Positions 1 to 7,682 of a DNA stretch of 64,000 bases are shown piece by piece. The stretch spans positions 812,149 to 876,148 of the forward strand of contig NZ_FUFN01000010.1 of NCBI RefSeq assembly GCF_900162615.1, written 5' to 3'. The notes beneath the pieces were generated by a model that did no database searches, had not been told where the DNA came from, and saw nothing but the letters and a program-made list of their open reading frames with translations. The stretch comes from Virgibacillus proomii. GTDB lineage: Bacteria > Bacillota > Bacilli > Bacillales > Amphibacillaceae. A program made the position numbers and the translations under genes. The number at the start of each line of letters is the position of its first letter. Within the stretch, counting starts at the first letter, position 1.

Positions 1-92
1 TTACAGACGATTGATTTTAATAATTTAAGAATAAGCACAGCAAAGTGGTTGCCTATGTCAAAGGCTTAGTATGAGTGTCGAGTTTTTAATTT

Positions 93-332
93 CGTTCGGG
101 CGACAGGACAAGGAAAGCTACGATAGCGATACTTCGCGGTTTTTCAAGGAGAAAAGCACTCCATGAAATGAAGTTTCATTTTATCCCGGATGTAAGGATT
201 CGTACTTTTCTCCATTCAAAAATGAGTTAATGATGTTGGAAACAAGATGAGAAAAACGGCTCCTAAATCCCCTATTCGTTCAACTAACATTCAAGGAGAA
301 AAGCACTCCATGAAATGAAGTTTCACTTTATC
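93..332 (+). repeat. Family A double-hairpin repeat, two copies joined in tandem
   Basis: A truncated copy (about 93-185) runs straight into a fuller copy (180-332), and they share the junction TTTATC at 180-185. The second copy begins TTTATCCCGGATGTAAGG and ends GAAGTTTCACTTTAT. Its 3' stem is CATTCAAGGAG with a decayed partner. The first copy carries the alternative middle module (GGCGACAGGACAAGG... CTTCGCGG) also seen near 26590 and 27905. No gene is visible in 1-404. Confidence 0.7.
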
Positions 333-385
333 GCTTCAGAAGTTCTTCTGTTTGTATGTGGTTACCTGCACTTGTGCTTTTGTTA
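333..385 (+). repeat. Family C repeat, 3' half
   Basis: The stretch CAGAAGTTCTTCTGTTTGTATGTGG and the following CTTTTGTT match the segment found after family A copies at 19247, 28032 and 55240. It is the downstream half of family C, split by the family A insertion at 332. No matching upstream half is clear before position 93. Confidence 0.5.
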
Positions 386-407
386 TGACTAGAGAGGAAG
401 TGATTTG

Positions 408-1736
408 GTGAAAGGAACAGCGTACTTTTCAGACGTAAACCAGCAATTTAAGAAAGTAACAGTAGATTTTAAACAAAGAGAGACAGATAATAACCAAGTA
501 TTAAAGGTCTTTTCAGATAAAACAAGACAAAAAGTTTATGGGTTTGGTAGCTCCTTTACGGAGGCTAGCGGTTCTGTATACAATAAAATGCCTGATTCCC
601 TTAAACAAGCTTTCATAGAAAGTTGTTTTGGAGAAACAGGAAATAAATATAATTTAGTAAGAATGCCAATTCAAAGCTGTGATTTTTCACTAGGAAATTA
701 TGCATATTTAGAAAGTGAAGAAGATTTACAGCAAAGTAAAGTTAACTTTGACCGGGATAAAGAAAATATTATCCCTGTTGCAAGAGATGCGGTTGCGGCT
801 AATCCGGAAACCATTTTTATGGCATCTCCTTGGAGTCCGCCTGCTTTTATGAAAACGAATAATAATATGAATGGAGGCGGGTATTTAAAAGAAGAATACT
901 ATGAAGACTGGGCTAAGTTAATCAAATTGTATCTTGATATATACAAAGAAAATGGCATTCATGTACAAAAGCTTTCTGTTCAAAATGAGCCTGTAGCAGT
1001 TAAACAGTGGGATTCTTGCCTTTATACAAATGAGCAAGAGGCCTATTTCGCTGTGAAAGTATTGAAGAAAATTCTTTCTGCATCAGGATATGATCATATA
1101 GAGCTTTATATTTGGGATCATGATAAAGATGGGTTAATTGAATGGGCCGATCAAACCTTCCGTAACTCCGAGTATCGTCACGCAATTGATGGGATAGCTT
1201 TTCATTGGTATACAGGCGATCATTTTGAACAAATTTCCTACTTGGCAAAAGCCTATCCGGAAAAGGATCTGTTGTTCACTGAAGGCTGTGTGCCACAAGA
1301 AGGATTTGATCATAACACACAAGAAAAACATGGGAAAGTATATATTCACGATCTAATTGGAAATTTTAAACATGGGATGAATGCTTTTATTGATTGGAAT
1401 ATTCTCCTCGATATGGATGGCGGACCAAATCATATGGGGAATACTTGCGAGGCACCGATTCAGTATGATGGCGATAATCAAAAACTTCATGTTAATCTTT
1501 CTTATTATTATATTGGGCATTTTAGCCGATTTGTTAAAAAAGGTGCCCATGTCGTATATTCGTCTGCGTATGATCATTCCATTGAGCAAGTAGCATTTAT
1601 CAATCCTGAAGGTGGTAAAGTATTAGTAGCCTACAATGCCTCTGATGATTCTAAAGCATTTCGAGTGATAGATAAAGATGTAGAAACGTCTATCGAATTA
1701 GCGGCTAAACAAGTAGTAACATTAATATGGAAGTAG
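408..1736 (+). CDS. GH30-family glycoside hydrolase (glucosylceramidase-like)
   Basis: This is a retaining glycosidase of family GH30, the glucosylceramidase / beta-1,6-glucanase group. Near the N-terminus GFGSSFTEA starts the TIM barrel; ASPWSPPAFMK follows around residue 140. The acid/base Glu lies in LSVQNEP (about residue 194) and the nucleophile Glu in FTEGC (about 292). A short beta domain closes the 442-residue protein, a normal GH30 length. There is no signal peptide, so it should act in the cytoplasm on imported glycosides. A TTG at 405 is possible, but GTG at 408 sits 7 bases after GAGGAAG. An iolI-like pseudogene follows 15 bases downstream, which suggests one former operon for sugar or glycoside use. 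The exact substrate cannot be read from sequence. Confidence 0.85.
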   Translation: MKGTAYFSDVNQQFKKVTVDFKQRETDNNQVLKVFSDKTRQKVYGFGSSFTEASGSVYNKMPDSLKQAFIESCFGETGNKYNLVRMPIQSCDFSLGNYAYLESEEDLQQSKVNFDRDKENIIPVARDAVAANPETIFMASPWSPPAFMKTNNNMNGGGYLKEEYYEDWAKLIKLYLDIYKENGIHVQKLSVQNEPVAVKQWDSCLYTNEQEAYFAVKVLKKILSASGYDHIELYIWDHDKDGLIEWADQTFRNSEYRHAIDGIAFHWYTGDHFEQISYLAKAYPEKDLLFTEGCVPQEGFDHNTQEKHGKVYIHDLIGNFKHGMNAFIDWNILLDMDGGPNHMGNTCEAPIQYDGDNQKLHVNLSYYYIGHFSRFVKKGAHVVYSSAYDHSIEQVAFINPEGGKVLVAYNASDDSKAFRVIDKDVETSIELAAKQVVTLIWK

Positions 1737-1751
1737 AGGGAGGGAGAGATA

Positions 1752-2576
1752 ATGAAATTAGGCTTTAATCAAGCAACCTGCATGAATAATTCTAATTTGT
1801 ATAATGATTTATTACTGGCGGAAAAATACGGTTATGATTTTATTGAGATTCGTATTGATATGTTAAGAGACTATCTGGAGGAATACTCTATAGCGGATTT
1901 GAAAAAATTCTTTTCCAAAAGTCATCTTCAACCGATAGGTTATAACTCCATTGAAAACATAAACTTTTGTGATAAGAACTCCTAGCAAGTAATCCATGAT
2001 GATATTGCTTTTGCTTGTCAAGTAAGTCAAGAAATTGGTGGAGAATTTGTAGTTGTTGTACCTACAATAAAGGATGGAGTTTTGTGGAATAGCGAAGAAG
2101 TTTTTGAGGATAGTATAAAGGTATTAAACAAAGTCGCGGATCAAGTTGCGCCTTATGGGCTGAAGGTAGCTTTTGAGCCTATTGGAAGTCAAAATTGTTG
2201 TGTTCGAAGCTTAGATGAAGCATATGCCATTGTTGAGGCAGTAAACAGAAAAAACGTTGGTTTGGTCATTGATGCGTTTAATCTTTATTTGTATAATCAA
2301 TGGAAAGATATAGATGTATTGGATAAAATACCTCTTGAAAAAATCTTTATTTATCATATTGATGATGCGGATGATCTACCAATAGAGATACTTGATCATT
2401 GCCATCGTTTATTTCCCGGTAATGGCGTGATTGACTTGGGGAAAATTAGTAAAGCCTTAAAAGATAGGGGATTTGCTGGCGTTTGTTCCTTGGAATTGTT
2501 TAATCCAGGTTATTGGATGCTTTCTCCTGAACACGTATTTCAGATCGGTGCAAAGAAGAGCAGAAAGTACCTTTAA
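1752..2576 (+). pseudogene. IolI-like sugar isomerase/epimerase, interrupted by an amber codon
   Basis: The reading frame is that of a TIM-barrel xylose-isomerase-like protein closest to inosose isomerase IolI. It has KLGFNQATCMNNSNL at the start, IFIYHIDDADDLPI and VCSLELFNPGYW later. The frame is continuous from 1752 to 2576 except for a single TAG at 1983-1985; the translation on both sides fits the family without a shift. One C-to-T change of CAG would explain it. Without the stop the product would be about 274 residues, the family length. It is either a young pseudogene, a sequencing error or, less likely, a readthrough gene. An internal ATG at 2082 cannot make a full barrel. A ribosome binding site (GGGAGGGAGAG) precedes the start. 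Confidence 0.8.
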
Positions 2577-2582
2577 AAGGTT

Positions 2583-2706
2583 GTTCAAAAAAGTCCGTTA
2601 AAAAGAGCACGTGAGTTTTTCGATGATTTGTTCGAGGAGCTCATGTTTCTAAATGCAATCCTTCCTCCCATAGAAACATGCCACTCGAACTTTTTAGACG
2701 CACTTT
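2583..2706. repeat. Large imperfect inverted repeat
   Basis: The left half GTCCGTTAAAAAG, GTTCGAG and CATGTTTCT is mirrored by AGAAACATG, CTCGAAC and CTTTTTAGACGCACTT, giving a hairpin of about 120 bases around CCTTCCTCCCA. It lies between the iolI-like pseudogene and the AraC gene. It may be a small non-autonomous element or a terminator. No other copy was noticed in the window. Confidence 0.55.
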
Positions 2707-2783
2707 ACACATAGTGTACGGGTGGTTCATTTTTTGTTAAAATGATAGTAAATGATAATGTACCCATAAAAGTGGTGAGGGAA

Positions 2784-3641
2784 ATGAAAGTTTATTTCAC
2801 GGATTTAACGAATGACATAATCAATAACGGTCCTTACCTGTTTTTTACCAGTAAAGTTAAGGCTTTAGATGGACATTATAAACGCTTTATGCACATTCAC
2901 GAGGATTTAGTTGAAGTCATCCTGGTGACAAGTGGAGCTGGTGATTACCTTATTGATGGACGAGTTTATTCGGTAAAAAAAGGAGATTTAATTATATTTA
3001 ACAGTTTCGTGGCACATGATGAGCATTTGTCTCAAGCTCATGTTGTTGAAACATATTGCTGTGCAATAAAAGGACTTCAAAAAAAAGACCTTCGAAAAAA
3101 TGCATTAATACCTGATAATGCTTCCCCCGTTTTTTCTTTAGGTACTCATTTTGAAGATGTCAATCGATTTATGGGATTGATTCATTCACAGCTTGCTTCT
3201 AATTGTAAACATAAGGATATAACCGCACAAAAATTATTCATCATTTTTTTAGAATATTTAGAAACCAACATTTTGAATCATGTTGAAATTTATTCAAGCT
3301 ACGATAATGAAATTATTTTATACCGAACAAAAGAGTATATAGAACATTATTACTATGAGCCAATAACACTTGAAGATCTGGCTAAAATGGTAAGAGTAAG
3401 CCCTTATTATTTAGCACATCAGTTTAAGAAACAATTCCATTGTTCGCCTGTTAAATATTTGATTAAACGCAGAATAGGTGAAGCTCAGACGCTGTTACAA
3501 AATACAAATATAAAAGTAACGGATATCGCTTATCAGGTTGGTTTTAATAGTCAAAGTCATTTCCATACAACATTTAAAAAGCATGTTGGTGTTACACCCA
3601 AGCAGTATAGAAATGAGTATAAAAGAAATAATGAAATATAG
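2784..3641 (+). CDS. AraC-family regulator with N-terminal cupin domain
   Basis: This is a 285-residue transcription factor. The N-terminal half is a cupin-type sensor (HIHEDLVEVI, then GAGDYLIDGRVYSVKKGDLIIFN). The C-terminal 100 residues hold the two HTH motifs of AraC proteins (LEDLAKMVRVSPYYLAHQFKKQF, then VTDIAYQVGFNSQSHFHTTFKKHVGVTPKQYR). ATG at 2784 is preferred because GGTGAGGG precedes it; an in-frame ATG at 2742 lacks a clear site. The gene follows the GH30 and iolI-like genes on the same strand, so it probably controls that sugar locus. The effector is unknown. Confidence 0.85.
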   Translation: MKVYFTDLTNDIINNGPYLFFTSKVKALDGHYKRFMHIHEDLVEVILVTSGAGDYLIDGRVYSVKKGDLIIFNSFVAHDEHLSQAHVVETYCCAIKGLQKKDLRKNALIPDNASPVFSLGTHFEDVNRFMGLIHSQLASNCKHKDITAQKLFIIFLEYLETNILNHVEIYSSYDNEIILYRTKEYIEHYYYEPITLEDLAKMVRVSPYYLAHQFKKQFHCSPVKYLIKRRIGEAQTLLQNTNIKVTDIAYQVGFNSQSHFHTTFKKHVGVTPKQYRNEYKRNNEI

Positions 3642-3800
3642 AAGAACAAGTGAGAAGTTCGTTTAGCGTTGTACAAACTGTCGGAGAATAGCTGTCATGA
3701 AAGCGAAGACATGCCTATAAAACAGGGGATGCTGACGCCTGAGCGGCAAGCCCGCTTTTAGTCAGCCTTTCTTTAGATTTGACCCAATGTTGACCCATTG
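3640..3800 (-). repeat. Family C repeat, uninterrupted copy
   Basis: Read on the minus strand this contains AATCTAAAGAAAGGCTGACT, AAAAGCGGGCTTGCCGCTCA, CCCCTGTTTTATAGGCATGT and then directly CTGTTCTCC / CAGTTTGTACAACGCTAA. It is the same repeat as at 19008, 27725 and 39945, but here the family A element is absent between GGCATGT and the CAGTTTGTA part. It therefore represents an unoccupied site. Confidence 0.6.
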
Positions 3801-3901
3801 AAGGAGAGGAACGGGGGTTACTACAGCTTGATTGCATCAGCTGGATGAAGCTATTTTTTAAAATATTCGCAATGTACAAGCTGATATAATTTCTTAGAAT
3901 G

Positions 3902-3931
3902 AAAAAACCAGAAGGGAAATTCCTTCTGGTT
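3902..3931 (-). terminator. Rho-independent terminator (minus strand)
   Basis: AACCAGAAGG (3906-3915) pairs perfectly with CCTTCTGGTT (3922-3931) across a 6-base loop. The A-run at 3902-3907 becomes a U-run on the minus strand. No convincing minus-strand gene ends just upstream; the leftward genes starting near 5006 and 5729 are the only candidates. Confidence 0.55.
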
Positions 3932-4098
3932 ATTAACAGTTGCTTGGCTGATTACACTCTCTAGTGAAAGTTTCAAATGTAGTAGTGATTTCTTAATGAA
4001 AGGGCTGTAGTAATACGGTTCTGAATGAAGCGCACGACTACCCCTCTGTCTGATAAACAAAAATTAGACAAAAAAATCCCTTTTATGGGTGTTTACAT

Positions 4099-4323
4099 AT
4101 GAGGAGTAAGACGGAGAAATATTCTCCTCTGGAAGGATACGAATTTTCAACTGATGACTTTGACGGTCAGGGACATTCCAGTTCCTCGGCGCCGAAGAAC
4201 ACCAATAAATTAGAGGTTACTATCAACATGCCGAATGGAAATTTTAACTGCCTTGTTAGAACAAAAGGGAAAAATACCTTCATAGATTATCCTGAGGTAT
4301 TTTTACCCTTTTTTCCATCCTAG
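4099..4323 (+). CDS. Small hypothetical protein
   Basis: A 74-codon ORF I do not recognise. The first part is Ser/Asp-rich (DDFDGQGHSSSSAP), followed by a beta-like stretch (KLEVTINMPNGNFNCLVRTKG). The last 20 codons coincide with a strong terminator hairpin, so the real coding part, if any, may be a remnant. No good ribosome binding site precedes the ATG. It could equally be a chance ORF in a degraded stretch. Confidence 0.25.
   Translation: MRSKTEKYSPLEGYEFSTDDFDGQGHSSSSAPKNTNKLEVTINMPNGNFNCLVRTKGKNTFIDYPEVFLPFFPS
4265..4314. terminator. Strong hairpin terminator
   Basis: AAGGGAAAAATACCT (4265-4279) pairs with AGGTATTTTTACCCTT (4295-4310), with one bulged A and a U-run to 4314. The minus strand also carries a T-rich tail, so it may work both ways between the small ORF at 4099 and the leftward gene ending at 4413. 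Confidence 0.7.
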
Positions 4324-4412
4324 ACGGTTAAATTATATTTTTACTAATCATGTATTAAAAAGAGTTGGAAATATTCAAAGAGAGGTAATTTAATTGCTTA
4401 TCTTGGTGGTAT

Positions 4413-5006
4413 TTACACTTTTATATCAAAGTTAGAACTAGCGGCCCTGTTGTAGTTTTGTGTCGGGTTTGTTTTCATCTCTGCTCTTGCGGCTTTGTAG
4501 GCTTCATAATAAATTGCCGTTGTTTCATTATAAAGCTGAGTTTCTGCTTTTGTCTGCCTCTCTGCCCATCCAGCATTAGTGCTATAAGATAGTACTTCTT
4601 CACCGTTTTTATCATAAATAAACATAGATGACCCAGTTGCACCAACACACATTTGCCCCGTAAAGGGTAATCCGGTAATCTTAAAAAATAATGGTAAACC
4701 ATTTGTATATGTTGCATTCATTAACCTGGGTGTCATCAGTGATATAAGTCTTGAACGGTCAGGAGATACATGTTGTTTCTTATAAGAATTGATATAGGAT
4801 ATATAATCCTTCCCCATGTACACACCTTTCGCTGCACCATCCTGCGCCATTTCCTTAATTTTTCTTACAACGTTATCTGGCAAAGAGCTTGTATTTTTCT
4901 TTTCAAACATGCTTTTCTCTGTTTTTGGCGTTTCTGTTTTTGCTTTATAAGTGGTATGAGAATTTATACTTGAAAAACGTTCCAAACCAACAGAACGCAT
5001 AATCAT
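4413..5006 (-). CDS. Hypothetical protein, 197 residues
   Basis: The gene starts with ATG after a strong site (AAAAGGGGGGATATT). No signal peptide or membrane segment is seen. The N-terminal 45 residues are Ser/Thr/Lys-rich and look disordered. A central stretch (GLPLFFKITGLPFTGQMCVGATGSSMFIYDKNGEEVLSYS) looks like beta structure. The C-terminal part is helical and Ala-rich (ETTAIYYEAYKAARAEMK). I do not recognise the family. It lies upstream in transcription order of no obvious partner; the neighbouring leftward gene at 5133 is a secreted protein with its own start site 120 bases away. Confidence 0.6.
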   Translation of the reverse strand: MIMRSVGLERFSSINSHTTYKAKTETPKTEKSMFEKKNTSSLPDNVVRKIKEMAQDGAAKGVYMGKDYISYINSYKKQHVSPDRSRLISLMTPRLMNATYTNGLPLFFKITGLPFTGQMCVGATGSSMFIYDKNGEEVLSYSTNAGWAERQTKAETQLYNETTAIYYEAYKAARAEMKTNPTQNYNRAASSNFDIKV

Positions 5007-5132
5007 AATATCCCCCCTTTTTTATGAAATAGTTACAATTATATTATCGTCTGTTTTGGGAAAAAATAAATATCTAATGCAAAAAATAAGGTAGAACATT
5101 CTTTATCGTTACATCTTCTGTACTAGAACAAA

Positions 5133-5729
5133 CTATTCCAAAATGTATGAAATGGTCATTTTAGCAGATTTATAAGAAATACTGCCAAAAAAGCGGATAT
5201 CAAGAATTGGGTCTCCGGTAGGTCGGGAAATATTTGTTCCATAAATGCGCGCGGTCCAATTTCCGTTAGCTGGTTGTTGCAAAAAATGAGTGGTATCTTT
5301 CATTCCACTAGCTTTCCAACCAATATCAGCCATTTTTCCTAATGGGCTGGTTACTTCGATTTTAGAAATAAGAATTGTGCCCATCATATTTTTATTATTA
5401 TTATTTATGATGCCTCTTCCAGGGTCAATCTCAATAGAACGAACTACTGCATTAGATGGAAGCGAATATCTAAAAGTTACAGGTACACTCCATCCACTTC
5501 GTCCGGGGTCTAGCGCTAGCCCTAAACTTTTATTTGCGGTTACTGTTTTACTGCTCTCGGAAGCATACGGCATTGCTTGAAGCTGCATATCAATTGTTTT
5601 TGTGTATACGCTTTCACCGGCAGTATTCACAGATACTTGCGGTTCTGCCGCAAATGCAGGAGTAGCAAATATAATACTACTCATTAACAGGGCAAGTAAC
5701 ATAACTCCTAAACGTGTTTGCGTTTTCAT
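5133..5729 (-). CDS. Secreted hypothetical protein
   Basis: The 198-residue product has a typical Sec signal peptide (MKTQTRLGVMLLALL..., cleavage expected after AFAA, about residue 28). The mature part is rich in Ser, Thr and Asn, lacks Cys and looks like a small beta-sandwich. ATG at 5729 is preferred over the upstream ATG at 5744 because GGAGGT lies 7 bases before it. No LPXTG motif or lipobox is present, so it should be released or held non-covalently. I do not recognise a family. AT-rich non-coding DNA (5745-6134) separates it from the divergent paa region. Confidence 0.65.
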   Translation of the reverse strand: MKTQTRLGVMLLALLMSSIIFATPAFAAEPQVSVNTAGESVYTKTIDMQLQAMPYASESSKTVTANKSLGLALDPGRSGWSVPVTFRYSLPSNAVVRSIEIDPGRGIINNNNKNMMGTILISKIEVTSPLGKMADIGWKASGMKDTTHFLQQPANGNWTARIYGTNISRPTGDPILDIRFFGSISYKSAKMTISYILE

Positions 5730-5744
5730 AATTCTTACCTCCAT

Positions 5745-6134
5745 AAAATAATTTATTTTTGATACTATGTATCTTTATTAATACATATAACTTTAATTAT
5801 GTCAAATATTTCTATTTAACTCAAAAATTGTAAAGTAAGATACCTATGTCAACATCCATTAGAGGAAATCTCAATTCTTCATTTCTTACAATAGATGATT
5901 CTTGGATTAATAAGTTAAAAGCTAAGAAAAATATAAAAATATGATATTTATGTAAAAAATTAGCTTTACGTAGGCGCTAATCGTAAATGCTAAGCGTTGC
6001 AGAGATTTGTATCAAAGAGGAGAACATCATAGGCGTAAAAAAGTTTCCGTTAGTAACTCTCCCAGCGTAAGCTTACCCATACATATCTAATTAAAACATT
6101 CAGAAATAATAAACAATAATATTAATTTTAAATA
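5745..6134. other. Non-coding AT-rich stretch
   Basis: No credible gene was found in either strand. It should hold the promoter of the secreted-protein gene (minus) and lies upstream of the paa promoter. Confidence 0.4.
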
Positions 6135-6183
6135 TTGACAACTTAGGCGAGTGCTGATAATATGTTTTGTAACGAAAACATAT
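6135..6183 (+). promoter_or_regulatory. Sigma-A promoter with overlapping palindromic operator
   Basis: TTGACA (6135-6140) and TAATAT (6158-6163) are separated by 17 bases, close to consensus. A perfect 9-bp-arm palindrome, ATATGTTTT-gtaacg-AAAACATAT (6160-6183), overlaps the -10 and the expected start of transcription. The site is well placed for repression of the ferredoxin reductase / paa genes. PaaX encoded at 19464 is the obvious candidate, by inference only. Confidence 0.7.
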
Positions 6184-6260
6184 ATAACGTTTATAAAACG
6201 GTAGATAAAATATGGTTATATAAATATAGAATCATTGTTAACTAGGATGGAGGTGAAAAG

Positions 6261-7271
6261 GTGGAAGACGGAAATATGTACGATGTAACGATTATTGGCG
6301 GTGGACCTATTGGTTTATTTGCTGCTTTTTATGGGGGAATGCGGCAAATGAAAGTTAAAATCATTGAAAGTCTGCCACAATTAGGAGGGCAGTTGTCAGC
6401 TTTATATCCGGAAAAGTTTATCTATGATGTTGCTGCATACCCAAAAGTGAAAGCTCAGGATTTAATTGATCAACTTACCGAACAAGCGATGCAATTTAAC
6501 CCGTTTGTTGTACTTAATCAAACCGTTGAAAATGTAGTTAAATTAAATAACGGGCACTTTCAGCTCATCACGGATAAGGAAGTGCATGATTCAAAAACCA
6601 TTCTTATCACAGCAGGTATAGGTGCTTTTGAACCGCGCCGGATTAAATTGGCAAATGCTCAAGCTTATGAAGGAAAAAACCTACATTATTTTGTAAAAGA
6701 TATCAATCGGTATAAAAATAAAGATGTTTGTATACTGGGAGGGGGAGATTCTGCTGTAGATTGGGCAATGATGCTAGAGCCAATTGCCAAAAGCGTAAAA
6801 GTTATCCACCGTAGAGAACAGTTTCGTGCGCATGAACATAGTGTAACGGAACTTCTTGCCTCTAGTGCTGAAGTTTTGACACCATATCAGTTGGAAGGAA
6901 TTTTAGGAGATAAACAAGTTGAGGAAATCATTATTATACACAATCAAACTGCGAAAAGTTTGAAAATTCCGCTAGAGGAATTACTTGTAAACTATGGTTT
7001 TGTATCCTCCCTAGGCTCTATTAAGAATTGGGGAGTGGAATTTAAAAAGAATTCAATTATAGTAGACTCTGCAATGAATACCAATGTTCAAGGAATTTAT
7101 GCTGCTGGGGATATTGTGATATTTAAAGGGAAAGTAAAATTAATTGCAACCGGCTTTAGTGATGCCGCTACTGCGATTAGCAGTGCTAAAACATTTATCG
7201 ATCCTAAGGCAAGACTACAGCCACAACATAGTACATCACTTTTTGAAAAATGGGAAAAGATGAAGGTCTGA
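6261..7271 (+). CDS. Ferredoxin--NADP+ reductase (thioredoxin-reductase-like type)
   Basis: This 336-residue flavoprotein belongs to the TrxR-like ferredoxin-NADP reductases (YumC group). It has an FAD-binding GGGPIG near residue 12, PQLGGQLSALYPEKFIYDVA after it, the NADPH-binding GGGDSAVDWA around residue 160, and a C-terminal AAGDIV motif. The redox Cys pair of thioredoxin reductase is absent, as expected for this type. GTG at 6261 is chosen because GGAGGT is 6 bases upstream. A 7Fe-type ferredoxin gene follows 15 bases later, and paaK and paaABCD come next. I infer that the pair delivers electrons to the PaaABCD epoxidase in place of PaaE, which is missing here. Confidence 0.88.
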   Translation: MEDGNMYDVTIIGGGPIGLFAAFYGGMRQMKVKIIESLPQLGGQLSALYPEKFIYDVAAYPKVKAQDLIDQLTEQAMQFNPFVVLNQTVENVVKLNNGHFQLITDKEVHDSKTILITAGIGAFEPRRIKLANAQAYEGKNLHYFVKDINRYKNKDVCILGGGDSAVDWAMMLEPIAKSVKVIHRREQFRAHEHSVTELLASSAEVLTPYQLEGILGDKQVEEIIIIHNQTAKSLKIPLEELLVNYGFVSSLGSIKNWGVEFKKNSIIVDSAMNTNVQGIYAAGDIVIFKGKVKLIATGFSDAATAISSAKTFIDPKARLQPQHSTSLFEKWEKMKV

Positions 7272-7286
7272 CAAAGGGGAACAAGC

Positions 7287-7505
7287 ATGGCATTTGTGAT
7301 CACATCTCCTTGCTTACAAGAAAAGTCAGCAGAATGTGTAGAAGTCTGCCCGGTTGACGCCATTCATGCTGGAGAAGATATGTACTATATAGATCCTGAT
7401 TTATGTATTGATTGTGCTGCATGTGAGGCTGCTTGTCCTGTTCAGGCAATATACGCAGAAGAAGATGTACCCAAGCATGAGGAGCAGTTTATTATCACAC
7501 GTTAA
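7287..7505 (+). CDS. 7Fe-type ferredoxin
   Basis: A 72-residue ferredoxin. The first cluster site is C-x7-C-x3-CP (PCLQEKSAECVEVCP), the pattern of [3Fe-4S][4Fe-4S] proteins. The second is C-x2-C-x2-C-x3-CP (CIDCAACEAACP). It is most likely the electron carrier between the upstream flavoprotein reductase and the phenylacetyl-CoA epoxidase; the link rests on gene order. The ribosome binding site (AAGGGGAAC) precedes the ATG. Confidence 0.9.
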   Translation: MAFVITSPCLQEKSAECVEVCPVDAIHAGEDMYYIDPDLCIDCAACEAACPVQAIYAEEDVPKHEEQFIITR

Positions 7506-7585
7506 AAAAGATAAAATTTTACTGCAAAAGTTAAAACAGCGTATTGAAAATTTTATGAGAAGTGCAACTAGTTCATCGCTGACGT

Positions 7586-7612
7586 AAAGGTTTGGTGCTT
7601 AACACCTTTTTC
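7586..7612 (+). terminator. Possible weak terminator
   Basis: AAAGGT and ACCTTTTT flank a loop that contains an inner GGTG/CACC pair, followed by T residues. It lies between the ferredoxin gene and paaK and may reduce readthrough. Confidence 0.4.
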
Positions 7613-7682
7613 AACAGAGAGTTTTCTCAACATAGTTCTTCCATAACAGTCTTAACGAAAATAATAAATGGTAGGTGAGAAA

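Noticed and set aside
3851..4060. Leftward 69-codon ORF
   Set aside because: It spans the terminator hairpin at 3906-3931, has no ribosome binding site and no recognisable protein pattern.
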